The position numbers were made by a program, and so were the translations under genes. Below the pieces are notes generated by a model. It was not told where the DNA came from. It worked only from the letters and a program-made list of their open reading frames with translations, and made no database searches. Shown in pieces: positions 15,516 through 26,756 of a DNA stretch of 32,224 nt; position 1 is the stretch's first letter, and each line of letters starts with the position of its first letter. Source of the DNA: an uncultured Ectothiorhodospiraceae bacterium. GTDB lineage: Bacteria > Pseudomonadota > Gammaproteobacteria > UBA9214. Where the stretch lies: NCBI GenBank assembly GCA_947258615.1, contig CAMYIX010000071.1:1729-33952 (forward strand), in the 5' to 3' direction.

Positions 15516-15701
15516 GACGGGTTTCTGTGCTGCTCGGCGCGGCTGGGCGCATGGTATGGCGGAAAATCTTCAAAGAATGACGCTCTTCAGGCATTAAGTG
15601 TTTTATCATACACGCCGGCGTGAAGTGACCAAACGCCTGGCGGCTTTTATTTCGTTTCCCGGCCGGGGTCTGACCCGAAAGGCCGGGGTGGTGGAGATCA
15701 T
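15516..15701. promoter_or_regulatory. Divergent promoter region yrbG / mla operon
   Basis: 186 bases between two outward-facing starts must carry the promoters of both operons. AT-richer sequence around 15595-15612 (GTGTTTTATCATACA, with a possible TATCAT -10) is the likeliest mla promoter, but no good -35 is seen. A palindromic repeat occupies 15658-15677, and the mlaF Shine-Dalgarno GGAG follows just before the ATG. Confidence 0.4.
15658..15677. repeat. Short palindromic repeat, copy B
   Basis: CCCGGCCGGGGTCTGACCCG is a near copy, in opposite orientation, of 2721-2740. It contains the palindromes CCCGGCCGGG and GGGTC-T-GACCC, and lies 25 bases before mlaF in the 5' leader. Confidence 0.45.
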
Positions 15702-16544
15702 ATGGAAAACACGATGCGGGAAACAGATCGGAACGGGCAGGAAGCTGTCGTGCAGGTCCGTGGTCTGTGTTTTGCCCGCGGCGAGCGCATGATCTTTGAC
15801 GGGGTGGATCTGGATATCGAGCGTGGCAAGGTCTCCGCGATCATGGGACCCAGCGGCACCGGCAAGACCACATTGCTGAAGCTGATCGGCGGGCAGCTGC
15901 GGCCGGAGGCCGGCACTATCGTGGTGGACGGAGAGAATGTACACGAGCTTGCCACCAGGGAACTCTACAGCTTGCGCCAGCGCATGGGTATGATGTTCCA
16001 GAGCGGGGCGCTGTTGACCGACCTGGACGTCTACGCCAACGTGGCCTTCCCGATCAGGGAGCACACCGACCTGCCGGAATCCCTGGTGCGCCATCTGGTG
16101 TTGATGAAACTCCAGGCCGTGGGGCTCCGGGGCGCCGCCGGTCTCATGCCGAGCGAGCTGTCCGGCGGTATGGCACGCCGCGTGGCGATGGCGCGCGCCA
16201 TTGCCCTGGATCCGATGATTGTGCTTTATGACGAGCCGTTTACCGGGCAGGATCCGATCTCGATGGGGATTCTGGTGAAGTTGATCAGGGAACTCAATGA
16301 TGCCCTCGGGCTGACCAGTATTGTGGTCTCACATGACGTGCAGGAAACAGCGGCCATCGCCGATTATGCCTACCTGCTGTCGGACGGCAAGGTCGTCGAC
16401 CAGGGCACACCGGAGACGCTGTGGAAGTCCGCATCCGACTGGTCGCAGCAGTTTCTTAACGGAGAGCCCGACGGCCCGGTCGCGTTTCACTATCCGGCCG
16501 GGCGCTTCCGGGATGACCTGATGCAGGGGGGTCGGGCGCGATGA
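15702..16544 (+). CDS. mlaF: Phospholipid ABC transporter ATP-binding protein MlaF
   Basis: 280 residues. Walker [13 protein letters not shown] (about 48-59), Q-loop [11 protein letters not shown], signature [16 protein letters not shown], Walker [15 protein letters not shown] and switch His in [14 protein letters not shown]. It is the ATPase of the MlaFEDB complex that moves glycerophospholipids between the inner membrane and MlaC to keep outer-membrane asymmetry. GGAG five bases before the ATG supports the start. The gene overlaps mlaE as ATGA. A short N-terminal extension of about 15 residues precedes the conserved fold. Confidence 0.96.
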   Translation: MENTMRETDRNGQEAVVQVRGLCFARGERMIFDGVDLDIERGKVSAIMGPSGTGKTTLLKLIGGQLRPEAGTIVVDGENVHELATRELYSLRQRMGMMFQSGALLTDLDVYANVAFPIREHTDLPESLVRHLVLMKLQAVGLRGAAGLMPSELSGGMARRVAMARAIALDPMIVLYDEPFTGQDPISMGILVKLIRELNDALGLTSIVVSHDVQETAAIADYAYLLSDGKVVDQGTPETLWKSASDWSQQFLNGEPDGPVAFHYPAGRFRDDLMQGGRAR

Positions 16545-17323
16545 TTCTCGACCCACTGCAGCAGCTGGGCAGAAAGGGGCTGGCATTCTTCGGGCGCCTG
16601 GGGCGTGCACACCTGTTCCTGATGCAGACGCTGACGGGGGTGCCCGGGCTCCTGCTGCGTCCCGGCCTGGTGATCAGGCAGTTGTACTCGGTGGGCGTGC
16701 TTACCCTGTTGATTATCCTGGTATCCGGCCTGTTTGTTGGCATGGTGCTCGGTTTGCAGGGTTATAATACGCTCGTTGATTTTGGTGCCGAGGAGTCGCT
16801 CGGTGTGGTGGTCGCATTGTCCCTGGTGCGTGAACTGGGGCCTGTGGTGTCCGCCCTGCTGTTCGCGGGCCGTGCCGGATCCGCGCTGACGGCCGAGATC
16901 GGTCTTATGAAGGCCACCGAGCAGCTGTCCGGAATGGAGATGATGGCCGTGGACCCGATGCGGCGCATCGTGGCACCGCGATTTGTAGCCGGGTTTCTTT
17001 CCATGCCGCTGCTGGCCGCCATCTTCAGCATCGTGGGTGTCTATGGTGGCTATTTCGTCGGCGTGGGCCTGCTGGGTATCGATGACGGCGCCTTCTGGTC
17101 GCAGATGCAGGCAAAGGTTGATTTGAGTGATGACGTCTATAATGGCGTAATCAAGAGTTTTGTATTCGGGTTTGTTGCGGTATGGATTGCCGTTTTCGAG
17201 GGTTACGATACCGTACCCACCTCCGAGGGCGTCAGCCGGGCAACTACGCGAACCGTCGTGCATACGGCACTTGCCGTGCTGGGGCTCGATTTCGTGCTCA
17301 CGGCGCTGATGTTTGGAGACTAG
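16541..17323 (+). CDS. mlaE: Phospholipid ABC transporter permease MlaE
   Basis: 260 residues, same as E. coli MlaE. An amphipathic N-terminal helix is followed by about five membrane segments. It has the MlaE/YrbE family signatures [27 protein letters not shown] core (written in part: [21 protein letters not shown]) and [11 protein letters not shown]. It forms the membrane channel of the MlaFEDB complex. Start codon and mlaF stop share the ATGA overlap; mlaD follows after three bases. Confidence 0.96.
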   Translation: MILDPLQQLGRKGLAFFGRLGRAHLFLMQTLTGVPGLLLRPGLVIRQLYSVGVLTLLIILVSGLFVGMVLGLQGYNTLVDFGAEESLGVVVALSLVRELGPVVSALLFAGRAGSALTAEIGLMKATEQLSGMEMMAVDPMRRIVAPRFVAGFLSMPLLAAIFSIVGVYGGYFVGVGLLGIDDGAFWSQMQAKVDLSDDVYNGVIKSFVFGFVAVWIAVFEGYDTVPTSEGVSRATTRTVVHTALAVLGLDFVLTALMFGD

Positions 17324-17326
17324 ACC

Positions 17327-17797
17327 ATGGGTCACAGCAGATTGATTGAATTATGGGTGGGCTTGTTCGTGGCTGCGGGAATGGCGGCCCTGTTCATGCT
17401 GGCAATGCAGGTCAGCAACCTGAGCAACAACATTAGTGGCGATACCTATGCCATCACTGCTGCGTTCGAGAATATCGGCGGACTCAAGGTGCGTTCGCCG
17501 GTGACCGTCTCAGGGGTGCGTGTCGGACGGGTCGACGCAATCGACTACGATACGCGTGCCTATGAGGCCGTCGTCACCCTGAGCATCGATGCGCGTTACG
17601 ACAGTTTCCCGGAGGACACCTCTGCGAGTATCTTTACCTCCGGTCTGCTGGGGGAGCAGTACATAGCCCTGGAGCCGGGCGGCTCGGAAACCAACCTGGT
17701 CGAGGGCGACAGGGTACAGCTGACCCAGTCGGCACTGGTGATCGAGCAAATGGTTGGCCAGTTTCTCTACAACCAGGCAGGCAAACAGCAGGAATAA
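17327..17797 (+). CDS. mlaD: MCE-domain protein MlaD, substrate-binding part of Mla transporter
   Basis: 156 residues. One N-terminal membrane helix (about 7-28, LWVGLFVAAGMAALFMLAM) is followed by a single MCE domain (about 38-120) with YAITAAFENIGGLKVRSPVTV and a C-terminal region SALVIEQMVGQFLY that forms the hydrophobic pore helix in the hexamer. In E. coli the MlaD hexamer sits in the periplasm on top of MlaE and exchanges lipid with MlaC. It is shorter than E. coli MlaD (183), lacking most of the last disordered tail. Confidence 0.95.
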   Translation: MGHSRLIELWVGLFVAAGMAALFMLAMQVSNLSNNISGDTYAITAAFENIGGLKVRSPVTVSGVRVGRVDAIDYDTRAYEAVVTLSIDARYDSFPEDTSASIFTSGLLGEQYIALEPGGSETNLVEGDRVQLTQSALVIEQMVGQFLYNQAGKQQE

Positions 17798-17818
17798 CAC
17801 CGCAACCCGGATTTCCCT

Positions 17819-18427
17819 ATGAAGTTCAGAATTTATCTCATGCTGGCGTGCTGTCTGTTGCAGCCGGTCAATGCCAACTCGAGCGACATCGTGTTGCCCG
17901 AGGCCCTGGTGCGTGATACCTCTTCGCGCATGCTGATGGCGCTGAAGGCGGAGAAGGCGCAGATCGAGGAGGACAAGGGCCGGATCTACGCGCTGGTCTC
18001 CGATATCGTGCTGCCGTATTTTGATTTCCAGCGCATGGCCATGTGGGCGCTGGGACGATACTGGCGCAGCGCGGACGCCGACCAGCGCGAGCGCTTCGTG
18101 GCGGAATTCCGGGAAATGCTGGTGCGCACCTATGGCAGTGCCCTGATCGACTACGCGGATGAAACGATTATCTACCTGCCGCTGCACGCCGAACAGGGCG
18201 ACAGGGATGTCACGGTTCGTACCGAGATCGTGCAAGTCGGCGGTCCCCCGATCCAGATAACCTATTCAATGTACCTGACGACCAACGGCTGGAAGGTCTA
18301 TGATGTATCGATCAACGGCGTGAGCCTGGTGACAAACTACCGCAGCACCTTTGCCAGCATTATTCGCAAGGACGGCATGGACAACCTGATCAAGCAGCTG
18401 CAAAGCCGCAATGGACCATCGGGCTGA
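17819..18427 (+). CDS. mlaC: Periplasmic phospholipid-binding protein MlaC
   Basis: 202 residues. A signal peptide (about 1-20, MKFRIYLMLACCLLQPVNA) is followed by the MlaC/Ttg2D fold with IVLPYFDFQRMAMWALGRYWR and the late YDVSINGVSLVTNYRSTFASII motif, both family hallmarks. It ferries phospholipid between the outer-membrane MlaA complex and MlaFEDB; mlaA is not in this window. It follows mlaD after 21 bases, and its stop overlaps the mlaB start (TGATG). Confidence 0.95.
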   Translation: MKFRIYLMLACCLLQPVNANSSDIVLPEALVRDTSSRMLMALKAEKAQIEEDKGRIYALVSDIVLPYFDFQRMAMWALGRYWRSADADQRERFVAEFREMLVRTYGSALIDYADETIIYLPLHAEQGDRDVTVRTEIVQVGGPPIQITYSMYLTTNGWKVYDVSINGVSLVTNYRSTFASIIRKDGMDNLIKQLQSRNGPSG

Positions 18428-18729
18428 TGGCTGGCGCGGTACTGGAATCCGGAGATCAGGGCCGCTGGAGACTGAGCGGCGAGCTGGACTTCGGGACAGT
18501 GTCAGGGCTGCTGAAGGAATCCCGTGCCGGCTTTTCCGATGTTGATGTCATCGAGGTCGACCTGGCGGGTGTGACGCGTGCCGACAGTGCGGGTCTGGCG
18601 CTACTGGTCGAGTGGCTGCGCGCAGCGGAGCGGATCGGTCGGCCGATAAGCTTTGTGAATATGCCCGCACAGATGCAGTCCATCGCACGTATCTGCGGGC
18701 TGGATGACATTCTGACATCGTCCGACTGA
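18427..18729 (+). CDS. mlaB: STAS-domain protein MlaB
   Basis: 100 residues, one STAS domain. VDLAGVTRADSAGLALLVEWLRAA matches the anti-sigma-antagonist-like core with the conserved Asp-Ser (DSAGL). MlaB binds MlaF and is needed for assembly and activity of the complex in E. coli. The start overlaps the mlaC stop. This closes the operon in the usual order F-E-D-C-B. Confidence 0.92.
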   Translation: MAGAVLESGDQGRWRLSGELDFGTVSGLLKESRAGFSDVDVIEVDLAGVTRADSAGLALLVEWLRAAERIGRPISFVNMPAQMQSIARICGLDDILTSSD

Positions 18730-18787
18730 CGTCCCGGCCGGCGATACGCATATCCCTGGCAGTAGCAATTCTCGAAGGAAAGGATCT

Positions 18788-20304
<1,517 letters not shown>

Positions 20305-20368
20305 CAGCATGGCGACCATCCAGGCAGTGACGCGTGCTTGTAAATTGCAGGTTCCTGCCTGAAACTTA

Positions 20369-21010
20369 ATGTCCATGAATGATTTACTGACCATTGCACT
20401 GTCCAAGGGGCGGATCTTCAAGGAGACCCTGCCGCTGCTGGCGCAGGCCGGCATCGAGCCGGTGGATGATCCGGAAACCAGCCGCAAGCTGATACTCGAT
20501 ACCAACCAGGCCGATATCAAGCTGGTCATCATCCGGGCCACCGATGTGCCGACCTATGTCGAATACGGCGCCGCAGACGTGGGTGTGGCCGGCAAGGACG
20601 TGTTGATGGAGCATGGCGGTAACGGCCTGTATGAGCCGGTGGATCTCGGTATCGCAAAGTGCCGCCTGATGGTCGCCGGTCCAGAGAACCCGCACAATGA
20701 AAGGCGCCGCCTGCGCATCGCGACCAAGTTCGTCAACAGTACCCGCCAGTACTATGCCGATCGGCGCGAGCAGGTGGAGATCATCAAGCTGTATGGCTCC
20801 ATGGAACTGGCGCCGCTGGTTGGCCTTGCCGACCTGATAGTCGACGTGGTCGATACCGGGAATACTCTCAAGGCCAATGGCCTGGTACCGCTGGAACACA
20901 TCGCCGATATCAGTTCGCGGCTGGTGGTCAACAAGGCGGCCATGAAGATGAAGCATGAGCGTATCAACCGGCTGATTGCGCAACTGAGGGCGGCATGCGG
21001 CAGTCAGTGA
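20369..21010 (+). CDS. hisG: ATP phosphoribosyltransferase, short form HisG(S)
   Basis: 213 residues, against 299 for E. coli: the C-terminal regulatory ACT-like domain is absent. This is the short form that works with the regulatory subunit HisZ (family knowledge); hisZ is not in this window. Core motifs are [16 protein letters not shown] at the start, [13 protein letters not shown], and the PRPP loop [18 protein letters not shown]. It catalyses the first step of histidine synthesis. A small hairpin (GCAGG-TT-CCTGC, 20347-20358) lies just before the start, and no strong Shine-Dalgarno is seen. ATG 20375 is an alternative start. Confidence 0.95.
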   Translation: MSMNDLLTIALSKGRIFKETLPLLAQAGIEPVDDPETSRKLILDTNQADIKLVIIRATDVPTYVEYGAADVGVAGKDVLMEHGGNGLYEPVDLGIAKCRLMVAGPENPHNERRRLRIATKFVNSTRQYYADRREQVEIIKLYGSMELAPLVGLADLIVDVVDTGNTLKANGLVPLEHIADISSRLVVNKAAMKMKHERINRLIAQLRAACGSQ

Positions 21011-21066
21011 AGCAGGTTCCGGGAGGCATCCCGACTGAAGCAATTTTACAGTGATACCCGATAGCG

Positions 21067-22374
21067 ATGACCGAAATCACACGTCTTAACAGCCAGGATC
21101 CGGCATTCCAGCTGGCGCTGGAGAAGCTGCTCACCCGTGGCGAGGCAACAGACCGACAGGTCACTGCCACCGTCGAGGAAATCATTGCCGCTGTGCGTGA
21201 GCGCGGCGATGACGCGGTGATTGAATTGACCGGGCGCTTCGATAACTGGTCGCCCGGCAGCGCCGCAGAACTGGAGATCGCGGACGCGCGCTGTCTCGAG
21301 GCGCTGCAGTCCCTCGACGCTACCGAGCGTGCCGCCCTCGAGCTGGCCGCTGAACGGGTGCGAATGTATGCCGAACACCAGAAGCTGGATTCATGGACCT
21401 ACACGGAGGCCGACGGGACGCTGCTGGGTCAGCAGGTCACCCCGATGGACCGTGTCGGCCTGTACGTGCCGGGCGGGAAGGCGGCCTATCCTTCCTCGGT
21501 GTTAATGAATGCCATACCGGCCAAGGTCGCCGGTGTGCCCGAGTTGATTATGGTGGTGCCCACGCCGGGCGGCGAGATCAACCCGATGGTACTCGCCGCC
21601 GCCAGTATCGCCGGTGTCGACCGGGTATTCGCCGTCGGCGGTGCGCAGGCAGTTGCGGCACTGGCCTACGGGACGGACACCATCCCCCCGGTAGACAAGA
21701 TCGTGGGCCCCGGTAATGCCTATGTGGCGGCTGCCAAGCGCATGGTGTTTGGCAAGGTGGGTATCGACATGATCGCCGGGCCGTCGGAAATCCTGGTGAT
21801 CTGCGATGGCCAGACAGAACCGGACTGGATTGCGGTGGACATGTTCTCCCAGGCCGAGCACGACGAGGATGCCCAGTCGATACTGGTGAGTCCCGACGCC
21901 GTGTTTCTTACGCGCGTGGCCGAGAGTATCAACCGGTTGCTGCCAGAGATGCCGCGCGCGGAGGTCATCGAGGCATCCTTGCGGGGGCAGGGCGCCCTCA
22001 TCCAGGTGCGCGACCTGGACGAAGCCGTGGAAGTGGCGAATTTCATTGCGCCGGAACATCTGGAACTTTCGGTCGAGGAACCCCAGGCGCTGGCGGCGCG
22101 CACACGCCATGCCGGTGCCATCTTCATGGGGCGTTACACCGCCGAGGTCCTCGGCGATTATTGCGCCGGCCCGAACCACGTCCTGCCGACCTCGCGCACG
22201 GCGCGCTTCTCCTCGCCGCTGGGGGTCTACGATTTCCAGAAACGCTCCAGCCTGATCCAGTGTTCAGCGGAAGGTGCCAGCGAACTGGGGCGCACCGCCG
22301 CCACCCTGGCGCACGGCGAAGGCCTGACCGCCCACGCGCGCTCCGCCGAGGTGCGCATCAAGAAGGACGGCTGA
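21067..22374 (+). CDS. hisD: Histidinol dehydrogenase
   Basis: 435 residues (E. coli 434). It shows [30 protein letters not shown] (written in part; family N-terminal signature), [28 protein letters not shown] and the zinc/catalytic segment [15 protein letters not shown]. The C-terminal part carries the second signature [20 protein letters not shown]. The enzyme oxidises histidinol to histidine in two NAD+-dependent steps. It follows hisG after 56 bases; hisC would be next but is separated by a palindromic element. Confidence 0.97.
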   Translation: MTEITRLNSQDPAFQLALEKLLTRGEATDRQVTATVEEIIAAVRERGDDAVIELTGRFDNWSPGSAAELEIADARCLEALQSLDATERAALELAAERVRMYAEHQKLDSWTYTEADGTLLGQQVTPMDRVGLYVPGGKAAYPSSVLMNAIPAKVAGVPELIMVVPTPGGEINPMVLAAASIAGVDRVFAVGGAQAVAALAYGTDTIPPVDKIVGPGNAYVAAAKRMVFGKVGIDMIAGPSEILVICDGQTEPDWIAVDMFSQAEHDEDAQSILVSPDAVFLTRVAESINRLLPEMPRAEVIEASLRGQGALIQVRDLDEAVEVANFIAPEHLELSVEEPQALAARTRHAGAIFMGRYTAEVLGDYCAGPNHVLPTSRTARFSSPLGVYDFQKRSSLIQCSAEGASELGRTAATLAHGEGLTAHARSAEVRIKKDG

Positions 22375-22392
22375 ATGCTGCAAGGAAATATC

Positions 22393-22462
22393 ACCGCAGA
22401 GCCGCGGAGGACGCGGAGAAAAACCAACAAATATTCACCGCAAAGGCGCAAAGGGCGCAAAG
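22393..22462 (+). repeat. Outer inverted repeat, left arm
   Basis: Runs from ACCGCAGAG to GGGCGCAAAG. Matches the reverse complement of 22688-22762 almost throughout, including the CACCGCAAAGGCGCAAAGGG block, with a few substitutions and a five-base length difference in the A-rich linker. Confidence 0.7.
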
Positions 22463-22505
22463 ATAAATAAATGTTAAAAACTATTAAGGCAACTCTGATG
22501 AACCG

Positions 22506-22589
22506 GTCATTGCGAGAAACAAAGTGACGCAGCAATATCCAAACGATTGATTCTAAATCCTGATATTGCCGCGCTACGCTCGCAATGAC
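22506..22589. repeat. Inner GTCATTGCGAG inverted-repeat element
   Basis: 11-bp perfect terminal arms (22506-22516 and 22579-22589) with further imperfect complementarity inside, 84 bases overall. It looks like an independent small palindromic repeat that inserted into, or was enclosed by, the outer one. Confidence 0.6.
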
Positions 22590-22687
22590 GAGATTCCTTC
22601 AATTAATCAGAACTTCCTTAAAGCGCTGACTGGGGAATGCGTGATATGCAGAACCCGTCTGGTTTTTAACAATCATTGATTTCTTTT

Positions 22688-22762
22688 CTTTGCGCCCTTT
22701 GCGCCTTTGCGGTGAATGGTTTGTTTTGTAGTTTTTCTCCGCGTCCTCTGCGTCTCTGCGGT
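22688..22762 (-). repeat. Outer inverted repeat, right arm
   Basis: Starts CTTTGCGCCC and ends CTCTGCGGT; the inverted partner of 22393-22462. AT-rich bases (AAATAATATC, and AAATATC at the left end) just outside both arms may be remains of a target site. Confidence 0.7.
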
Positions 22763-22788
22763 AAATAATATCGGTGTAGAAGAAAACC

Positions 22789-23871
22789 ATGACGATATCC
22801 AGGAAGAAAATAGAACGTATCATCCGCCCCGAGGTCAGGGGACTCTCCGCCTACCACGTGCCGGATTCCGGCGCGATGATCAAGCTGGATGCCATGGAGA
22901 ATCCCTACCGCTGGCCGGACTGGCTGGTGGAGGAGTGGCTGGGGCAACTCCGACGGGTATCGCTTAACCGTTATCCCGACGCCGCCGCCAGTGCCCTCAA
23001 GGCCCGCATGCGCAGCGCCATGGGGATCCCCGAACAGGCCGCGGTTGTCCTCGGTAACGGTTCGGACGAACTCATCCAGATGATCATCCAGGCCGTGGCC
23101 GGGCCCGGCAGGGTGGTCATGGCACCGGAGCCGGGCTTTGTGATGTACCGGCAGATTGCCACCGTCGCCGGGTTGGACTACGCAGCCGTCCCGCTACAGG
23201 CCGATTACTCGCTGGACCGGGACGTCATGATCGAGGCCCTGGACGAGCACCGACCGGCGGTGGTGTTCCTTGCCTATCCGAATAACCCCACCGGAAATCT
23301 GTTCGATCCGGAGGTGGTCCGGGCCGTACTGGCCCGGGCGCCGGGGCTGGTCGTGGTCGATGAGGCCTATGCGCCGTTCACTGATGAGACCTTTATGGGG
23401 GAGTTGCAGGTCTGTGACAACCTGCTGGTGCTGAGGACGCTGTCCAAGATGGGTTTTGCCGGCCTGCGCCTCGGCCTGCTGGCCGGTGCCCCGGACTGGC
23501 TGAACGAAATCGAGAAGACCCGCCTGCCGTATAACATCAGTTCGCTGAATCAGTCCACCGGTGAATTCGCGCTGGCGCACCGGGAGGTGTTCGAAGCACA
23601 GGCCGCCAGCATCCGCCAGGACCGGGCTGACCTGTATGCCGGCCTGCAGGCGCTGACCGCACTGACGGTGTACCCGAGCGCGGCGAATTTCATCCTGTTC
23701 CGCGTACCCGCCGGTCAGGCCGGCGCCGTGCACGCGGGCCTGAAAGAAAGCGGTGTGCTGATCAAGAACCTCGATGGTTCCGCGCCGGCATTGTGTGATT
23801 GCCTGCGCGTCACAGTGGGGCGCCCGCAGGAGAACGCGGCCTTCCTGTCCGCACTGGCGACGCTGTTGTAA
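22789..23871 (+). CDS. hisC: Histidinol-phosphate aminotransferase
   Basis: 360 residues, normal for HisC. PLP-dependent fold type I: LGNGSDELIQMIIQA near residue 88, YPNNPTGNLF, VVDEAYAPF with the PLP-contacting Asp and Tyr, and the Schiff-base Lys in LRTLSKMGFAGLRLG. The substrate contact Arg is in the C-terminal CDCLRVTVGRP. It converts imidazole acetol phosphate plus glutamate to histidinol phosphate. It belongs with hisG-hisD, but the inserted palindromic element may affect co-transcription. Only a weak Shine-Dalgarno (AGAAGAAA) precedes the ATG. Confidence 0.96.
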   Translation: MTISRKKIERIIRPEVRGLSAYHVPDSGAMIKLDAMENPYRWPDWLVEEWLGQLRRVSLNRYPDAAASALKARMRSAMGIPEQAAVVLGNGSDELIQMIIQAVAGPGRVVMAPEPGFVMYRQIATVAGLDYAAVPLQADYSLDRDVMIEALDEHRPAVVFLAYPNNPTGNLFDPEVVRAVLARAPGLVVVDEAYAPFTDETFMGELQVCDNLLVLRTLSKMGFAGLRLGLLAGAPDWLNEIEKTRLPYNISSLNQSTGEFALAHREVFEAQAASIRQDRADLYAGLQALTALTVYPSAANFILFRVPAGQAGAVHAGLKESGVLIKNLDGSAPALCDCLRVTVGRPQENAAFLSALATLL

Positions 23872-23881
23872 CAGCTGCCAG
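23854..23881. terminator. Strong hairpin across the hisC stop codon
   Basis: Stem CTGGC..GCTGTT, loop GT, AACAGC..GCCAG: eleven base pairs with one small internal loop, spanning the TAA of hisC. Another stem (CTGCC/GGCAG, 23875-23888) is mutually exclusive with it. hisC and the protease gene converge here. No T-run is seen, so termination is inferred from shape and place only. Confidence 0.4.
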
Positions 23882-23914
23882 CGGGCAGGGGCCGGCGTTT
23901 GTGCCAGTGCAGGG

Positions 23915-25105
<1,191 letters not shown>

Positions 25106-25181
25106 AAGTGGGATACCCTTTCAGGTAATCAGCCGGTTAATGACGGATGCCTAAAATAGCACACAAACAGGAATTACAAGC
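25106..25181. promoter_or_regulatory. Divergent leader of degS/algW and the Nif3-like gene
   Basis: 76 bases between two outward-facing starts must contain both promoters. AGGA lies nine bases before the plus-strand ATG. No convincing -35/-10 pair could be assigned by eye. Confidence 0.35.
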
Positions 25182-25940
25182 ATGGTTACCCTCCAGGAAC
25201 TGACGCATCACACCAACGAGCTACTTGATGTCGGGCGCTTCCAGGACTACTGCCCCAACGGCCTGCAGGTGGAAGGACGGTCCGAGGTGCAGTTGCTCGT
25301 CAGCGGTGTCACGGCCAGTATGGGGTTGATCGACGCGGCAATCGATGCCGGCGCCGATGCCATCCTGGTTCATCACGGCTATTTCTGGAAAGGTGAAGAT
25401 GCGCGCATCACCGGGATGAAGCGCCGGCGCCTGCAACGCCTGCTGGGCTCTGACATCAGCCTGCTGGCCTACCACTTGCCGCTGGATGCCCATGACGAGG
25501 TGGGTAATAACGCGCAGCTCGCCCGGGTGCTGGGCCTGCAGTCGTCCGGCACTTTCGGCGCAGAGGATGGCCTGCAGCTCGGGCATTACGCCACCCTGGA
25601 ACGGGTCATGAGCGGGGAATCACTGGCACAGCACCTGCAAAAGTGTCTGGGAAGGGTACCGCTGCACATTCCTGCACCCAGCAGTTCGATCCGCAGCGTG
25701 GGTTGGTGCACGGGCGCCGCGCAATCCTATATCGAGGCGGCAGTCGCGCAGGGGCTCGACGCATTTATCAGCGGTGAGATATCGGAGCCGACGGTGCATG
25801 TGGCACGTGAATGCGGTATCCATTATTTCGCGGCCGGCCATCATGCGACCGAACGCTTCGGGGTACAGGCCCTGGGCGAGTACCTCGCCGCGACATTCGG
25901 GCTGCGCCACCGTTTCATCGATATCGACAATCCGGTGTAA
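25182..25940 (+). CDS. Nif3-like dinuclear metal centre protein (YbgI family)
   Basis: 252 residues (E. coli YbgI 247). Metal-binding residues are visible: His64-His65 in ILVHHGYFW, the Asp in YHLPLDAHDEVGNN and the late FAAGHHATERFGVQAL with His and Glu, which together make the two-metal site of the toroidal hexamer. Often annotated as GTP cyclohydrolase I type 2 because of one Helicobacter study, but the function in this group is unresolved. The start DVGRFQDYCPNGLQVEG segment is highly conserved in the family. Its position between degS/algW and petA matches related gammaproteobacteria. Confidence 0.92.
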   Translation: MVTLQELTHHTNELLDVGRFQDYCPNGLQVEGRSEVQLLVSGVTASMGLIDAAIDAGADAILVHHGYFWKGEDARITGMKRRRLQRLLGSDISLLAYHLPLDAHDEVGNNAQLARVLGLQSSGTFGAEDGLQLGHYATLERVMSGESLAQHLQKCLGRVPLHIPAPSSSIRSVGWCTGAAQSYIEAAVAQGLDAFISGEISEPTVHVARECGIHYFAAGHHATERFGVQALGEYLAATFGLRHRFIDIDNPV

Positions 25941-26007
25941 TCGACAAGCCGTACGCAGCGGCGCCCTTAAACAGGCCGGCGCACGGCCACTTTCTGCGAC
26001 ATTACCC

Positions 26008-26100
26008 TTGACCTTATCAGGCAGTTAGACCATCCTATGCCGTCCTGACGGAATGCATGCATTAATTTAGAATATTCCGAACTATTTATTATATCCTGCT
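26008..26100 (+). promoter_or_regulatory. Promoter region of the petABC operon
   Basis: The 222-base gap before petA contains TTGACC at 26008, AT-rich DNA at 26063-26096 with -10-like TATTAT/TATATC, and a perfect 12-bp palindrome AATGCATGCATT at 26052-26063 followed by GAATATTC (26070-26077). The promoter assignment is uncertain. Confidence 0.35.
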
Positions 26101-26162
26101 GCCGGCACAGCATTGCGCGCGGGGTTCTAAGTTATTGATAATACTACTTGGAGAATGCTCGT

Positions 26163-26756
26163 ATGAGTGGCGATGATGTCAATCCAAGCAGGCGTCGGTT
26201 CTTGACCGCAGCCACCACCGTCATCGGCGGGGTGGGGACGGCATTTGCATTGGTGCCTTTTGTTTCCTCCATGCAACCCAGTGCCAAGGCCCGCGCAGCG
26301 GGTGCCCCGGTGCGTGCGGATATCAGCAAGCTCGAGGAAGGCCAGATGATCCGCGTCAAGTGGCGTGGAAAGCCGGTCTGGATCGTCAAGCGGACTTCGG
26401 ACATGATCGACACCCTGGACAAGGTGGCCGGTGAACTGCGCGATCCGGATTCCGCCGAGTCTGATCAGCCGGAATATGCCACCAATTCACACCGTTCCAT
26501 CCGCCCCGAAATCGCCGTGCTGATCGGTATCTGCACCCATCTCGGCTGTTCACCGACCTACCGCCCCGACGTGGCCCCGGCCGACCTGGGCAAAGACTGG
26601 CTGGGTGGTTTCTTCTGTCCCTGCCACGGTTCGACTTTCGACATCGCCGGCCGAGTCTATGCAGGCGTTCCTGCGCCGTTCAACCTGCCGGTACCGCCAC
26701 ACCGGTTCCTGAGCGACAACGAAATCATCATCGGTGATGACGGGGGGGTAGCGTAA
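26163..26756 (+). CDS. petA: Ubiquinol-cytochrome c reductase, Rieske iron-sulfur subunit
   Basis: 197 residues from ATG 26163, chosen because GGAG lies nine bases upstream; a TTG at 26148 is in frame but lacks a ribosome site. A twin-arginine signal, [11 protein letters not shown], is followed by the single membrane anchor. The Rieske cluster ligands are Cys124 and His126 in CTHLGC and Cys152, with His155, in FCPCHGS; Cys129 and Cys154 form the usual disulfide. A Rieske fold end, [18 protein letters not shown] ([12 protein letters not shown]), is present. It passes electrons from ubiquinol to cytochrome c1. Its stop overlaps the petB start (TAATG). Confidence 0.95.
   Translation: MSGDDVNPSRRRFLTAATTVIGGVGTAFALVPFVSSMQPSAKARAAGAPVRADISKLEEGQMIRVKWRGKPVWIVKRTSDMIDTLDKVAGELRDPDSAESDQPEYATNSHRSIRPEIAVLIGICTHLGCSPTYRPDVAPADLGKDWLGGFFCPCHGSTFDIAGRVYAGVPAPFNLPVPPHRFLSDNEIIIGDDGGVA

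Larger units (their letters stand above)
22375..22788. mobile_element. Nested palindromic element between hisD and hisC (MITE-like)
   Basis: The 414-base gap carries no gene. Outer arms 22393-22462 and 22688-22762 are inverted copies of each other. Each has ACCGCAGAG..CG..GAGGACGCGGAG followed by TTCACCGCAAAGGCGCAAAGG and GCGCAAAG, with small differences. Inside lies a second inverted pair, GTCATTGCGAG (22506-22516) and CTCGCAATGAC (22579-22589), whose similarity extends further inward (GCAATATC against the complement of GATATTGC). Both motifs resemble dispersed repeats seen in many bacterial genomes. The right arm ends 26 bases before hisC. It is probably a non-autonomous mobile repeat, with one element nested in another. 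Confidence 0.65.

Noticed and set aside
16490..17335. 281-codon minus-strand frame opposite mlaE
   Set aside because: Very His- and Gln-rich shadow of a membrane protein gene, with no plausible start signal.
22599..22947. Minus-strand open frames in the hisD-hisC gap
   Set aside because: They read through inverted-repeat arms (RRDAEDAEK, KAQRAQRK) which are typical false proteins of this repeat type.
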